The notes: generated from the letters alone by a model not told the origin. A DNA stretch of 64,000 bases from Achromobacter sp. UMC46 (GCF_014170335.1 NZ_LZZS01000042.1:1-64000), one strand, 5' to 3'. Counted from the stretch's first letter, positions 1 through 9,100 are shown. Made by a program: numbers and translations.

Positions 1-106
1 GGGGAGGTTGGCGGGGGCGGGACGTTGCATGGTCGAAGAAGGCGTGGTCATTACGGCATTTTCCCAAAAAAAGAACGGCCCTGCTGCGTGTGTTTGCCGC
101 CTACAA

Positions 107-140
107 AAGACAAACCCCGCGACAGGCGCGGGGTTTGTTT
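107..140 (-). terminator. Rho-independent terminator after rhlE
   Basis: Arms 111-121 and 127-137 pair perfectly (11 bp, GC-rich, 5-nt loop). On the minus strand the hairpin is followed by TCTTTTGT. It lies 20 bp past the rhlE stop codon. The plus side also has a T-rich flank, so it may act in both directions. Confidence 0.8.
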
Positions 141-157
141 GGGGTCAAGCGGGCGAA

Positions 158-1972
158 TTAGCCGCGGCGGTCAGCCGGCTTGGCAAAGCGCTTGGCGGGG
201 CCGCCGGGGCGCTTGTCGAACGAGGGCTTGGCGCCGCGGAAACCGCCTTCCGGACGGTCACCGCCGCGGAAGCCGCCTTCGCGCGGGGGACGGTCGCCGA
301 AGCTGGGACGATCGCCGAAGCTCGGACGGGCGTCACGGTCACCACCGCGGAAACCGCCTTCGCGGGGAGCACGCTCGCTGAACGGGCGGGCATCGCGCTG
401 GGGGCGGTCGCCAAAGCTGGGACGGTCGCCGCCGAAGCTGGGACGCGCATCGCGGTCGCCGCCACGGAAGCCGCCTTCACGCGGGGGACGGTCGCCGAAG
501 GGACGATTGCCCTGGTAGCCGCCTTCGCGCTGGGGACGATCACCGAAGCTGGGGCGGTCGCTGAACGAACGGGCCGGGCGGTCGCCGAAAGGACGATTGC
601 CTTGGTAGCCGCCTTCGCGCGGTGCGCCGTCGCGGTTGCCTTGGTAACCGCCTTCACGCGGCTTGAACTCGCCACGCGGGGCAGCGCCTTCACGCGGGCC
701 ACCGAAAGAACGGCCTTCGCGGTTGCCTTGGTAGCCGCCTTCATGGCGCGAACCACCGAAACCGCCAGGACGCTTGCCGAACGGCTTGCCGCCGCGCGGG
801 GCGCCGCTGCCGCCGGCCGACGGACGCGGCGTGCGCTTGGGTTCCAGGCCGGCGATCACTTCAGGCGTGATCGTTTGGCCGATGTAGTGCTCGATACGGC
901 GGACCTTGTGGCGCTCGGAGTGCGTGGCCAGCGTGAACGCCAGGCCACTGCGACCGGCGCGGCCGGTACGGCCGATACGGTGCACGTAGTCTTCGGCTTG
1001 CATCGGCAGGTCGAAGTTGACGGCGTGGCTGATGCCTTGCACGTCGATGCCACGGGCGGCCACGTCGGTGGCGACCAGGATGCGCAGTTGGCCGCGTTGC
1101 AATTGCGACAGCGTACGGGTACGTTGGCGCTGGTTCATGTCGCCGTGCAGGGCGGCGGCGGCAAAACCCTGGTCGGCCAGGCGGTCGGCCAGGTCATCGG
1201 CGCCGCGCTTGGTCGACGTGAAGACAATGGCCTGGTCCAGCTTGGCGTCGCGCAGCACGTGATCCAGCAATTGCATCTTGTGGCTGGCATCGTCCGCGTA
1301 CAGCAGGCTTTGCGTGATGTTGGTGTGCTTTTCCTTGGCGCCGGCCAATTCGATGCGTTGCGGGTCGCGCATCATTTTCGCAGCCAGCTTGGCGATCGTG
1401 CCGTCCAGCGTGGCCGAGAACAGCAGCGTCTGGCGGTCTTCCGGCAGGCGGCTGACGATGGTTTCGATATCTTCGATGAAGCCCATGTCCAGCATGCGGT
1501 CGGCTTCGTCCAGCACCAGCGTGTGCACGGTGTTCAGCTTGACGCGGCCCGATTGCAGGTGGTCGATCAGGCGGCCGGGGGTGGCAACCAGCACGTCCAC
1601 GCGGCGCGACAGCGCCTTCAGTTGCGCGCCGTAAGGCATGCCGCCCACGACGGTGGCCGTACGCAGGTCAGCCAGCTTGCGGCCATACGTATCGGTCGCT
1701 TCGGTAACTTGCAGGGCCAATTCGCGGGTCGGGGTCAGGACCAGCACTTGCACGCCGACGCCTTTATTGGCGGGCATCTGGGCAATGCGATGCAGGGCCG
1801 GCAGCATGAAGGCGGCGGTCTTGCCGCTACCCGTTTGCGCGGACACCATCAGGTCGTGACCGGCCAGCGCTTGCGGAATGGCAGCGGCCTGGACGGGGGT
1901 GGGGGTGCTGAAGCCAGCTTCTTGGACGGCCGACAACAGAGCGGGTGCGAGACCCAGGTTTTCGAAAGACAT
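158..1972 (-). CDS. rhlE: DEAD-box ATP-dependent RNA helicase, RhlE type
   Basis: An ATP-dependent RNA helicase of the RhlE group, which remodels structured RNA during ribosome assembly and RNA decay. The 604-aa protein starts at MSFENLGL (the open frame extends 6 codons further). In order it shows a Q motif, Walker A AQTGSGKT, PTRELA, the DEAD box, SAT and HRIGRTGR. From about residue 380 it changes to a Gly/Arg/Asp-rich tail of about 220 residues built from degenerate units such as REGGYQGNR and PSFGDRP. Such basic, disordered tails bind RNA without sequence preference. It is longer than compact RhlE proteins only because of this tail. A hairpin with a T-rich flank lies just downstream. Family assignment is secure; the specific RNA target is unknown. 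Confidence 0.95.
   Translation of the reverse strand: MSFENLGLAPALLSAVQEAGFSTPTPVQAAAIPQALAGHDLMVSAQTGSGKTAAFMLPALHRIAQMPANKGVGVQVLVLTPTRELALQVTEATDTYGRKLADLRTATVVGGMPYGAQLKALSRRVDVLVATPGRLIDHLQSGRVKLNTVHTLVLDEADRMLDMGFIEDIETIVSRLPEDRQTLLFSATLDGTIAKLAAKMMRDPQRIELAGAKEKHTNITQSLLYADDASHKMQLLDHVLRDAKLDQAIVFTSTKRGADDLADRLADQGFAAAALHGDMNQRQRTRTLSQLQRGQLRILVATDVAARGIDVQGISHAVNFDLPMQAEDYVHRIGRTGRAGRSGLAFTLATHSERHKVRRIEHYIGQTITPEVIAGLEPKRTPRPSAGGSGAPRGGKPFGKRPGGFGGSRHEGGYQGNREGRSFGGPREGAAPRGEFKPREGGYQGNRDGAPREGGYQGNRPFGDRPARSFSDRPSFGDRPQREGGYQGNRPFGDRPPREGGFRGGDRDARPSFGGDRPSFGDRPQRDARPFSERAPREGGFRGGDRDARPSFGDRPSFGDRPPREGGFRGGDRPEGGFRGAKPSFDKRPGGPAKRFAKPADRRG
165..790 (-). repeat. Degenerate in-frame repeats coding for the RhlE Gly/Arg tail
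   Basis: This stretch is a patchwork of 20-50 bp degenerate repeats inside the helicase gene. Recurring codon blocks encode GGYQGNR, RPSFGDRP and REGGFRGGDRDARPSFG. Repeat units are multiples of three, so slippage or recombination would change tail length without breaking the frame. Confidence 0.85.
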
Positions 1973-2251
1973 TACTTTCCCTTGCCGCAATCAATGCGAC
2001 GCAGTGCTTGGTCGGGCCAGGGGATTAGGCGGCCGGATCCAGGCGACGGTTGATGGAGCATCGTGCCGACCGAATCAACCGTGCGCATGGCGCGTTCTCG
2101 TATACAGAGTGGAACGCAGGGCGAAAGGAAAGGAGGTCAGGAATCGATGATAGTTCGGCATGGGGCCGGGGCGTAGATTGCCCGGCAGACTGCAGAAAAT
2201 TCCGCTAAATCAAGGCGGTAAATGCCGAACTCGTTTTGTGCAGTGCGACGA
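1973..2251. other. Intergenic region between rhlE and ung
   Basis: About 280 bp without a supported gene. It should hold the rhlE promoter and the ung 3' end. I see no convincing hairpin, repeat or small ORF here. Confidence 0.6.
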
Positions 2252-3013
2252 TCATAACCCGAATTCGCCTTGCAGGGGAATTATTTTTTTGTCCAGTCCC
2301 CAATCAATAGGGTTTTTCCCTTGGTCGGCGAGCCAGTCGTTGGTCGCGTGGAAGTGGCCGCAGCCCAGAAACGGCACGGGCGGCCTCCGGGCCGACAGCG
2401 GGGAGGGATGGTTGGACATCAGGACCAGATGGCCGCTGTTGTCAGGAAGCAACAACCGCTTGGCTTGCGCATGGGCGCCCCACAGCAGGAAGGCCTTGGG
2501 CGAGGGGTCATGGGCGACCAGCGAGATCAGCGCGTCGGTCACGGTTTCCCAGCCGCGCTTGGCGTGGGAGGCCGGTTGGCCGTCTTCCACGGTCAGCGCG
2601 GTGTTCAGCAGCAGCACGCCCTGGTCTGCCCAGGGGCTCAGGTCGTTGCCCTGTGGCACCGGCGTGCCGGGGAATTCCTGCGCGATCTCATTGAAGATGT
2701 TGCGCAGGCTGGGCGGGCGCTTGCAATCGTCGGGCACCGAGAACGCCATGCCCTGTGCCTGACCGGGGCCATGATAGGGATCTTGACCCAGAATCACCAC
2801 GCGCACGTCGGACGGCGCCAGGCCGTGCAGGGCGCGGAACGGGGTGGCCGGATAGACCGTGGCGCCCTCGGCCAGGCGCTTTTCGACGTGGGCGGTCACC
2901 GCGGCCAGCGCGTCGGCGACGGCGCGGTGCGCGAAGGCGGCGGCCCAGGCGTCGGGAAGTTGTGCCGTCTGGGCGGCAAGGGCGTGGGGAACGAGGCGGT
3001 TATCGATCGGCAT
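2252..3013 (-). CDS. ung: Uracil-DNA glycosylase, family 1
   Basis: Removes uracil from DNA as the first step of base-excision repair. The 253-aa protein has the water-activating motif GQDPYHGPGQAQG with the catalytic Asp, and the C-terminal HPSPLSARR motif that inserts into the DNA. Length is slightly above the usual 220-230 residues because of an N-terminal extension. I start at MPIDNRLVP; the open frame continues upstream but that part is arginine-rich shadow sequence. No operon partner is obvious; tenA lies 60 bp upstream on the same strand. Confidence 0.95.
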   Translation of the reverse strand: MPIDNRLVPHALAAQTAQLPDAWAAAFAHRAVADALAAVTAHVEKRLAEGATVYPATPFRALHGLAPSDVRVVILGQDPYHGPGQAQGMAFSVPDDCKRPPSLRNIFNEIAQEFPGTPVPQGNDLSPWADQGVLLLNTALTVEDGQPASHAKRGWETVTDALISLVAHDPSPKAFLLWGAHAQAKRLLLPDNSGHLVLMSNHPSPLSARRPPVPFLGCGHFHATNDWLADQGKNPIDWGLDKKIIPLQGEFGL

Positions 3014-3072
3014 GGGCGCGATTTTGGCATAGCCGGCGTGCCGGAATACGCGCGCCCCGGTCCATTCTGGAC

Positions 3073-3735
3073 TCAGACCGGCCAGCCGGCTTGGCGGTGA
3101 GCCGAATCCCAGAACATCCACTCCAGCTGGGCGGCGTGCGTGTAGGCCTGGTGCATGGCCTCGCGCGTGTGTGCCGACGCGGTCTCGGCGGCGCGGTCCA
3201 CCGAGGCGATCACTGCCCGCACCAGCGCGTGGAAATCGTCGCCGGCGTACGTGTCGATCCATGCCGCGTAGGGGTTGGGGCGCGCCGCATGCGCGTGGAT
3301 CTCGCGGCCGATCTCGGCGTAGATCCAGAAGCACGGCAGCAGCGCCGCCAGCGCCACCGGGTAGGGCGCGCTCCAGGCGGTGGCGATCAAAAAGCTGGTG
3401 TAGTGGTGACTGGCGGGCGTCAGCGGCGTGGCCTCGAAGGTGGCGGCGTCGATGCCGAACTGCTTCATGAAACCGGCGTGCAAGCTGCGTTCGGCCACGA
3501 CGGCGCCTTTGGCCGCATCCGCGAACTGCACCACGCCGTCTGCGTCGTCCGCCTTGGCGGCCGCGATCGCCAGCGCGCGCCCGAACGCCACCAGGTAGTG
3601 CGCGTCCTGGATCATGTAGTGCTTGAACGCGTTCTCGTCGAGCTGGCCGCTGGCCAGCTCCCGGTTGAACGGCATGTCGCGCGTTTTTTCGTAGAGCGCG
3701 GCGTTGCGCGCCCAGGCGTCAGAGCTGAAAGACAT
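3073..3735 (-). CDS. tenA: TenA-family aminopyrimidine aminohydrolase / thiaminase II
   Basis: TenA enzymes hydrolyse aminomethylpyrimidine breakdown products of thiamin so that the pyrimidine can be reused. The 220-aa all-helical protein matches the family length. It has the pattern HYMIQDAHYLVAFGRAL near the N-terminus, LLPCFWIYAEIGREI with the probable active-site Cys, and a C-terminal LEWMFWDSAH with the conserved Glu. Start is MSFSSDAW. No thiamin genes and no THI box are visible nearby, so its salvage role rests on family membership. Confidence 0.88.
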   Translation of the reverse strand: MSFSSDAWARNAALYEKTRDMPFNRELASGQLDENAFKHYMIQDAHYLVAFGRALAIAAAKADDADGVVQFADAAKGAVVAERSLHAGFMKQFGIDAATFEATPLTPASHHYTSFLIATAWSAPYPVALAALLPCFWIYAEIGREIHAHAARPNPYAAWIDTYAGDDFHALVRAVIASVDRAAETASAHTREAMHQAYTHAAQLEWMFWDSAHRQAGWPV

Positions 3736-3834
3736 GGGATTCCTTATGCCTGCATGCAGGCCAATGGCGGCCGGTACGCAACGCCGCGCCCGGCCCAACG
3801 GCATAAGGGTATCAACTTCGGCGCATCCGCTCGT

Positions 3835-4620
3835 CTATTGCATGTACCAGCCGTGGCTGACCACGAACGATTGCCCGGTGAAGGCCGCGCTGGGGAAGGC
3901 GCACAGGAACAGCGCGGTCTGCGCCACGTCTTCGACGGTCGTGAAGACGCCGTCCACCGTGTCGCCCAGCATCACTTTCTTCACCACGTCCTCTTCGCTG
4001 ATGCCGAGTTCGCGGGCCTGCTCGGGGATCTGCTTTTCCACCAGCGGCGTGCGCACGAAGCCCGGGCAGATGACGTGCGAACGCACGTTGTGCGCCGCGC
4101 CTTCCTTGGCCAGCACGCGGGCCAGGCCCAGCAGCGCGTGCTTGGCGGCTACATAGGCCGACTTCAGCGGCGAGGCTTCGTGCGAATGCACGGAACCCAT
4201 GTAGATGACCACGCCGCCCCGGTTGCCCTGGTACATGTGCTTGAGCGCCGCCTTGGTCGTCAGGAAGGCGCCGTCCACGTGGATGGCCTGCATCTTCTTC
4301 CAATCCGAATAGGCGAAGTTCTCGATCGGGTTGACGATCTGGATGCCGGCGTTCGAGATCAGGATGTCGATGCCGCCGTACGCGGCCGCGACCTTGTCGA
4401 TGCCCTGGTTCACGGCGTCTTCGCTGGTGACGTCCATGGCCACGCCCATGGCCTTGCCGCCAGCTTGCTCGATGTCGCGGGCCACCGCGTCCGCACCGGC
4501 CTGGTTCAGGTCGGCGATAGCGACGGTCGCGCCGGCACGCGCGAGGGTCAGGGCGATTTCCTTGCCGATGCCGCTGGCCGCGCCGGTCACCACGGCGACT
4601 TTTCCATTCAATTGGCTCAT
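3835..4620 (-). CDS. bdhA: 3-hydroxybutyrate dehydrogenase (SDR family)
   Basis: Oxidises D-3-hydroxybutyrate to acetoacetate with NAD, typically in polyhydroxybutyrate turnover. The 261-aa protein starts [13 protein letters not shown]. It shows the SDR cofactor motif [10 protein letters not shown], the NAG motif in ISNAGIQIV, and a catalytic Ser plus YVAAK. The C-terminus ends HGWYMQ, in line with known bacterial 3-hydroxybutyrate dehydrogenases. It is divergent from the amidase gene. No PHB genes are adjacent; the substrate call rests on overall resemblance. Confidence 0.88.
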   Translation of the reverse strand: MSQLNGKVAVVTGAASGIGKEIALTLARAGATVAIADLNQAGADAVARDIEQAGGKAMGVAMDVTSEDAVNQGIDKVAAAYGGIDILISNAGIQIVNPIENFAYSDWKKMQAIHVDGAFLTTKAALKHMYQGNRGGVVIYMGSVHSHEASPLKSAYVAAKHALLGLARVLAKEGAAHNVRSHVICPGFVRTPLVEKQIPEQARELGISEEDVVKKVMLGDTVDGVFTTVEDVAQTALFLCAFPSAAFTGQSFVVSHGWYMQ

Positions 4621-4773
4621 GTTGCAACCTCCGGGTAGGGAATCTTGATGGTAGTCCTTCCGCTTGAGCGCCGCCTGAACGCCTGCGGCGCGCCGGATGC
4701 CGGTAACATCTGGCTCATTCCCGGCGGCCGGGCTCTGCCCTTGCGCCGACACTTCTTCCAGGCGGTCATCGGC

Positions 4774-5502
4774 GTGGCAACAACTCTCGTTCGTCGTTTT
4801 TCATGGACCGCGGCCCGCGTGGCGTTCTGCGCGGCGGCTTCACTGGCGGCGCTGCCGGCGCAGGCCGCGCATATCGTCGTGGATACCGGACATACGGTCA
4901 GCCGGCCCGGCGCGACGGGCGCGAGCGGGCGGGTGGAATACCTGTACAACCTGGACGTCAGCAATCTGGTAGCGGCCGATCTGCGCGCGGCAGGCGACCG
5001 CGTGACCCAGGTGGCGGCCGACGGCGCGGAGGTGGCGTTGGGCCAGCGTTCGCGTGTGGCGCCGACAGCGGATTTGTTCGTCTCGATCCATCACGATTCG
5101 ATGCAGCAGAAGTACATCGACGCGGGCCGCCAACGCGAGTTCGCGGGCTTCGCCGTGTTCGTGTCCGAACGCAATCCCAAGTATGAACAGAGCCTGCGCT
5201 GCGCGCGGGCCATCGGCGAGCAACTGGTGGCCGCGGGCGAGAAGCCTTCGCTGTATCACGCGGAACCGATCGCCGGTGAGAACCGGCCGCTGCTCGACCG
5301 CCGGCTGGGCGTGCACCGGTTCGACGGCCTGGCCGTGCTGAAGACCGCGCCCGTGCCCGCCGTGCTGGTGGAGGTGGGCGTGATCGTGAATCCGGACGAA
5401 GAGCGCCGCCTGGCCCGGCCCGAAGTCATCAAGCGGCTGGCACAGGCGATCGCAAACGGCGCGCGCGACTGCCAGCAGACGGAGCCTGCGGAAAGGCGCT
5501 AG
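4774..5502 (+). CDS. Secreted N-acetylmuramoyl-L-alanine amidase (Amidase_3)
   Basis: A zinc amidase that cleaves the bond between MurNAc and the stem peptide, acting in the periplasm. Zinc ligands fit VVDTGH (His), GRVEYLYNL (Glu) and SIHHDS (His); the catalytic Glu fits VLVEVGV. I choose the GTG at 4774 (242 aa) because AGGCGG lies 8 nt before it and a signal peptide ([14 protein letters not shown], cut after AQA) follows directly. The frame is open back to an ATG at 4645, which would put 43 unlikely residues before the signal. It lacks the AMIN targeting domain of AmiA/B/C-type enzymes. Confidence 0.82.
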   Translation: MATTLVRRFSWTAARVAFCAAASLAALPAQAAHIVVDTGHTVSRPGATGASGRVEYLYNLDVSNLVAADLRAAGDRVTQVAADGAEVALGQRSRVAPTADLFVSIHHDSMQQKYIDAGRQREFAGFAVFVSERNPKYEQSLRCARAIGEQLVAAGEKPSLYHAEPIAGENRPLLDRRLGVHRFDGLAVLKTAPVPAVLVEVGVIVNPDEERRLARPEVIKRLAQAIANGARDCQQTEPAERR

Positions 5503-5527
5503 CGCCGCAACGCCCGCCGGGCCGGAT

Positions 5528-6748
5528 TCAGCGCGGCGGCGCGTGTTCGGCGGGTGTGCCGCCCAGGCGCAGCAGCAGGAAGCCGATGAGCGCCGAGGCG
5601 AGCGATCCCGTCAGTACGCCGATCTTGGTGGCGTCTACGGTGGCCGCGTCGGAGAAGGCCAGCGCGCCGATGAACAGGCTCATGGTGAAGCCGATGCCGC
5701 ACAGCAGCGCCACGCCGTACAACTGCGTGAACGTGGCATGGCGCGGCAGGCTGGCGACGCCTGTCTTGATGGCCAGCCAGGCAAAGCCGAACACGCCCAG
5801 CTGCTTGCCCAGGAACAGGCCCAGCGCCACGCCCAGCGGCACAGGCTGCGCCAGGCTGTCCAGGCCCATGCCGGCGAAGGACACGCCGGCGTTGGCAAAG
5901 CCGAATATGGGCACGATCAGCAGCGCCACGGGCTTGTGCAACGCGTGTTCCAGATCATGCAGCGGCGAATGCGCTTCCGGCTTGCCCGCGTTGCGCGGAC
6001 GCAGCGGGATCGTCAGCGCCAGCGCCACGCCGGCCAGGGTGGCATGCACGCCGGACTTCAGCACGAAATACCACAGCACGGCGCCGATCAGCAGGTATGG
6101 CGTCAGGCGCAGCACGCCCGCGCGGTTCAGGCAGAACAGACAGGCCAGCAACGCGCCGGCCATGACCAGCGCGAAGACTTTCAGTTGCGAGGTGTAGAAC
6201 AGCGCGATGATGACGATGGCGCCCAGGTCGTCCAGGATCGCCAGCGCGGTCAGGAAGATCTTCAGGGACGTCGGCACGCGGCTGCCCAGCAGCGCCAGGA
6301 TGCCCAGCGCGAAGGCGATGTCGGTGGCTGCGGGGATGGCCCAGCCGCGCAGGGTTTCCGGGTTGCCCAGGTTGATCAGCACATAGATCAGCGCTGGCGC
6401 CACCATGCCGCCCAGGGCAGCGATCCCGGGCAGGATGATTCGTCCCGCGCCGCGTAATTGGCCGTCCAGCACTTCGCGCTTGATCTCTAAACCCACCAGC
6501 AGGAAGAACACGGCCATGAGGCCGTCGTTGATCCAGTGCAGCACGGTTTCCTTGAGCAGCACGGGGCCCGTCTGGAAACCCAGCTTGGTTCCCAGCACAT
6601 CGAAGTAGAGCGGCGCGGCTGGACTGTTGGCGATGATCAGGGCGACCAGGGCGGCGGCCATTAGCACGTAGCCGCCCAGCGCTTCTGACTGCAGGAAGGC
6701 CTGAAGGAATGACGGGGGGCGGGAATGGGGCTGAACCTGCTGGGTCAC
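5528..6748 (-). CDS. nhaA: Na+/H+ antiporter NhaA
   Basis: Inner-membrane antiporter that exports Na+ in exchange for H+, for salt and pH homeostasis. The 406-aa protein has about 12 hydrophobic segments and the hallmark [18 protein letters not shown] with the two adjacent Asp residues that carry the ions. GTG start at 6748 is preceded by AAGGAG at good spacing. It converges with the amidase gene (26-bp gap). Upstream lies an AT-rich intergenic stretch. Confidence 0.95.
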   Translation of the reverse strand: MTQQVQPHSRPPSFLQAFLQSEALGGYVLMAAALVALIIANSPAAPLYFDVLGTKLGFQTGPVLLKETVLHWINDGLMAVFFLLVGLEIKREVLDGQLRGAGRIILPGIAALGGMVAPALIYVLINLGNPETLRGWAIPAATDIAFALGILALLGSRVPTSLKIFLTALAILDDLGAIVIIALFYTSQLKVFALVMAGALLACLFCLNRAGVLRLTPYLLIGAVLWYFVLKSGVHATLAGVALALTIPLRPRNAGKPEAHSPLHDLEHALHKPVALLIVPIFGFANAGVSFAGMGLDSLAQPVPLGVALGLFLGKQLGVFGFAWLAIKTGVASLPRHATFTQLYGVALLCGIGFTMSLFIGALAFSDAATVDATKIGVLTGSLASALIGFLLLRLGGTPAEHAPPR

Positions 6749-6897
6749 TCGGTCTCCTTGGACATATTTTGTTAAGATGGCGGGCTTTCTAAGCTGAATT
6801 TTAACTGAACATAGTTTCAGGGACAGGCTTATTCCGTCGAACGTCGGCTATTTTCCAGTCAATTATTTCAAAATCGGGTCGATATCGACAAAATTTC

Positions 6898-6914
6898 CGC
6901 GATTCTGAATCGCG
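6898..6914. promoter_or_regulatory. Perfect palindrome CGCGATTC-T-GAATCGCG
   Basis: Two 8-bp arms around one central base, in the AT-rich gap upstream of nhaA and of the glycosyltransferase unit. It could bind a dimeric regulator. No regulator gene is adjacent, so the ligand is unknown. Confidence 0.45.
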
Positions 6915-7040
6915 GTGAGTACTGATGACATTCGCAGGGCTTTCGATTAAATTCCGGTCTTCGGTGCCTTGGTATGTAAAAGATATTTCAACCGATTTCA
7001 AAAAAATCGCGCCTCTCTTGAACATTTTGACCAGTTCGTG

Positions 7041-7072
7041 GCTAGCAACGCCGCCTGGCGACACCTGCTAGC
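7041..7072 (+). promoter_or_regulatory. Hairpin abutting the start codon of the 7075 ORF
   Basis: GCTAGCA (7041-7047) pairs with TGCTAGC (7066-7072), and CGCC (7049-7052) can pair with GGCG (7057-7060) inside. The stem ends 2 nt before the ATG at 7075, where a ribosome-binding site would be expected. Confidence 0.45.
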
Positions 7073-7074
7073 AC

Positions 7075-7470
7075 ATGACCCTGCCTTCCCTATCTGTGCT
7101 CCTCTACACGCCCGCCAAGCTTGGCGCCACGAGCCGTCTGGTCGACGTCGGAACGTCCCTGGACGCGCCCGCCGGCCAGCCGTCGCATGGCAGCTATCAC
7201 ATGAGGCGGCTGGCGCCCAGCATGCGCCTTTTGACGTGGCAACGCGAGGGGGCGCGCTTCGATTTTTCGCGCACCGGCGGAATCCGCGTGTGGGCAGGTG
7301 GCCACTTGACGGCGGCAGAGGGCGCGCCCGACGGCCATCCGCCGTCCGCATTGCCGCTTGAGCCGGACGACGTCGCCTATCTCGAAGCCTACCTGCTGCT
7401 GCAGAACCGCAGCTGGAACGACCTTAACGCCGCTGAAGGCCCGTCTTGCCATGATGCCGACCCCCGCTGA
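7075..7470 (+). CDS. Hypothetical protein coupled to the glycosyltransferase
   Basis: A 131-aa ORF with no family I recognise, no signal peptide and no membrane segment. The sequence looks protein-like (stretches such as DDVAYLEAYLLLQNRSWNDL) and ends 20 bp inside the downstream glycosyltransferase gene, which suggests translational coupling. Against it: there is no clear ribosome-binding site, and the ATG is directly preceded by a hairpin. It may be a small partner or leader ORF of the glycosyltransferase, or a chance frame. Confidence 0.45.
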   Translation: MTLPSLSVLLYTPAKLGATSRLVDVGTSLDAPAGQPSHGSYHMRRLAPSMRLLTWQREGARFDFSRTGGIRVWAGGHLTAAEGAPDGHPPSALPLEPDDVAYLEAYLLLQNRSWNDLNAAEGPSCHDADPR

Positions 7471-8605
7471 ACCGCAAGCCGGCCACGCCGGCGCCCGTCT
7501 GCGCATCCTGCACACCGAGGCCGCCACGTCGTTTGGCGGGCAGGAATTCTGCATCTATAAAGAGATGATCGCCATGCGCGACCGCGGCCATCATCTGGAA
7601 CTGGTCTGCCAGCCCGAGGCCGAGCTCGGAGACCGCCTGGGCGAGGCCGGGTTCACGGTGCACCGCATCCTCATGGACGGCGCGGGCAATTTTGTGCGCG
7701 GCGTGGCTTTCGTGCGTCGCTTGCTGCGGCAGGGGCGCTTCGACGTGGTGAACACCCACAGCCGCCGCGATACCGTGCTGGCCGCCATCGCGGCCCGCCT
7801 GGCGGGCACGCGGTTGATCGTGCGCACGCGGCATCTGGCCAAGCCCATCAATTCCCTCTATGCCTACACATGGCTGGCGCACCGCGTCATCGCCGTCAGC
7901 CGCTATGTGCAGAAGCAACTGCTGGATGGAGGCGCGCGGCCGGAGTCGGTCGCGACGATCCATTCCCCGGTCGTCTTGCCGCAGGTGCGCGAAGGCGCTT
8001 GCGTGCGCCGCGAACTGGGCCTGCCCCTGGATGCGCTGGTGGTGGGCTGCGTGGCCGTGATGCGGGCAGAAAAGGGACATTGCGATCTGATCGACGCGTT
8101 CCATCGGGTGTCCGTCCGCTTCCCGTCGGCGCACCTGGTCCTGGTGGGCGACGGCATGCCGTTGTTCGATCAGCTGCGCGCGAAGGCGTCGGCGTTGGCG
8201 CTGGCGGACCGGGTGCATTTCACCGGACGCCGGCAGGATATCGGCAACGTGCTGGTGGCTCTGGACGTGTTCGCCTTGCCGACACATCGCGAGGCCCTGG
8301 GCACGGTGTTCATCGAAGCCGCGGCGATGGGCGTCCCCGTTATCGGCACGGACGTGGGCGGCGTGCCGGAAACCATGCAGGCGGGCGTGACCGGCCTGCT
8401 GGTGCCGCCGCGCGATCCGGCCGCGTTGGCGGCGGCGCTGGAAACGCTGCTGGCCGACTCGGCCATGCGCCGCCGCATGGGCGACGCGGGCCGTGAACTT
8501 ATCCGGGGCCAGGGCCTGTTTTCGGCCGAGCGCACCGCCGGCCAAGTGGAACACGCCTACACCCATTGGCTGGCCGAGCTGGGCTGGCCCGTGCGCGTGG
8601 CCTGA
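7451..8605 (+). CDS. Glycosyltransferase family 4 (GT-B)
   Basis: A GT-B glycosyltransferase that would transfer a sugar from a nucleotide donor to a cell-surface glycan or lipid. The 384-aa protein starts at MMPTPAEPQ. The N-terminal acceptor domain begins LRILHTEAATSFGGQEF. The C-terminal donor domain has GCVAVMRAEKGH, LVLVGDG, FTGRRQDI, and PTHREALGTVFIEAAAMGVPVIGTDVGG with the E-x7-E motif. It stands outside any visible LPS or capsule cluster, so acceptor and sugar are unknown. It converges with the HIT gene. Confidence 0.9.
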   Translation: MMPTPAEPQAGHAGARLRILHTEAATSFGGQEFCIYKEMIAMRDRGHHLELVCQPEAELGDRLGEAGFTVHRILMDGAGNFVRGVAFVRRLLRQGRFDVVNTHSRRDTVLAAIAARLAGTRLIVRTRHLAKPINSLYAYTWLAHRVIAVSRYVQKQLLDGGARPESVATIHSPVVLPQVREGACVRRELGLPLDALVVGCVAVMRAEKGHCDLIDAFHRVSVRFPSAHLVLVGDGMPLFDQLRAKASALALADRVHFTGRRQDIGNVLVALDVFALPTHREALGTVFIEAAAMGVPVIGTDVGGVPETMQAGVTGLLVPPRDPAALAAALETLLADSAMRRRMGDAGRELIRGQGLFSAERTAGQVEHAYTHWLAELGWPVRVA

Positions 8606-8635
8606 GGCCGGGCCCGCGCCGGCCGGCGTCGGCGT

Positions 8636-9100
8636 TCAATGCATGAGCAGCGCGTTCATCGCTTCGATCACGCGATTGCGGTAGCGGGGCAGCAGGGCCT
8701 GCGCGCGAGCCTGCCGGTCGTGCCATTCGGCGGGTTCCGACCCCGCCGCGACGCGGGGCGCCGCCCAGATCGGATCCGGAAAATGGCGGTCGCCGCGCCA
8801 ACGCGGAATCACATGCCAGTGCAGGTGCGGCACCATGTTGCCCAGCGAGGCCAGATTGATCTTGTCGGGTGCCAGCACCGATTGCTGCGCTTCTTCCACC
8901 GCGTACACGGCGCGCATCAGCAGGTCGCGCCCATGCGTGGACAGGCTGGTCATTTCAGCCAGATGCGCGTTCCAGACGACACGCGTGAAACCGGGGTAGT
9001 CCGCATCGCCGACTTCGATCACGCGCAGGTGCGGGCCGCGCCAGAGCAGCGTGCCGCCGTCTTCCTGGCACAGGGGGCAGTTCGGGTCGCGAGCGCTCAA
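8636..9100 (-). CDS. HIT-family nucleotide hydrolase/transferase
   Basis: HIT proteins hydrolyse nucleoside phosphoramidates or dinucleoside polyphosphates. The 154-aa protein has the histidine triad NMVPHLHWHVIPRW at about residues 90-103 and an N-terminal CPLC pair. The frame opens with TTG at 9100, which overlaps the TGA of the upstream GNAT gene as TTGA, so translation is probably coupled; no ATG lies nearby in frame. The C-terminal 50 residues are longer than in minimal HIT proteins. Substrate unknown. Confidence 0.85.
   Translation of the reverse strand: MSARDPNCPLCQEDGGTLLWRGPHLRVIEVGDADYPGFTRVVWNAHLAEMTSLSTHGRDLLMRAVYAVEEAQQSVLAPDKINLASLGNMVPHLHWHVIPRWRGDRHFPDPIWAAPRVAAGSEPAEWHDRQARAQALLPRYRNRVIEAMNALLMH

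Larger units (their letters stand above)
6749..7074. other. AT-rich intergenic region between nhaA and 7075 ORF
   Basis: A 326-bp stretch clearly poorer in GC than its neighbours. It holds the nhaA ribosome-binding site and probably two divergent promoters, a perfect 17-bp palindrome at 6898-6914 and a hairpin at 7041-7072. An 87-codon minus-strand ORF (6801-7064) has no recognisable motif and I do not call it. Confidence 0.6.

Noticed and set aside
230-790. CRISPR-like look of regularly repeated blocks
   Set aside because: Units are degenerate, in frame with the helicase and without unique spacers of constant length; no cas genes nearby.
8-2053. A 681-codon plus-strand ORF across the helicase gene
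   Set aside because: It is the antisense of rhlE. Its translation is Ala/Thr-rich then His/Gln/Val-rich without motifs, a common shadow in GC-rich genes.
2755-4638. A 627-codon plus-strand ORF over ung, tenA and bdhA
   Set aside because: It spans three real minus-strand genes and has no motif of its own.
6801-7064. An 87-codon minus-strand ORF in the AT-rich gap upstream of nhaA
   Set aside because: No motif, no ribosome-binding site; long only because of local base composition.
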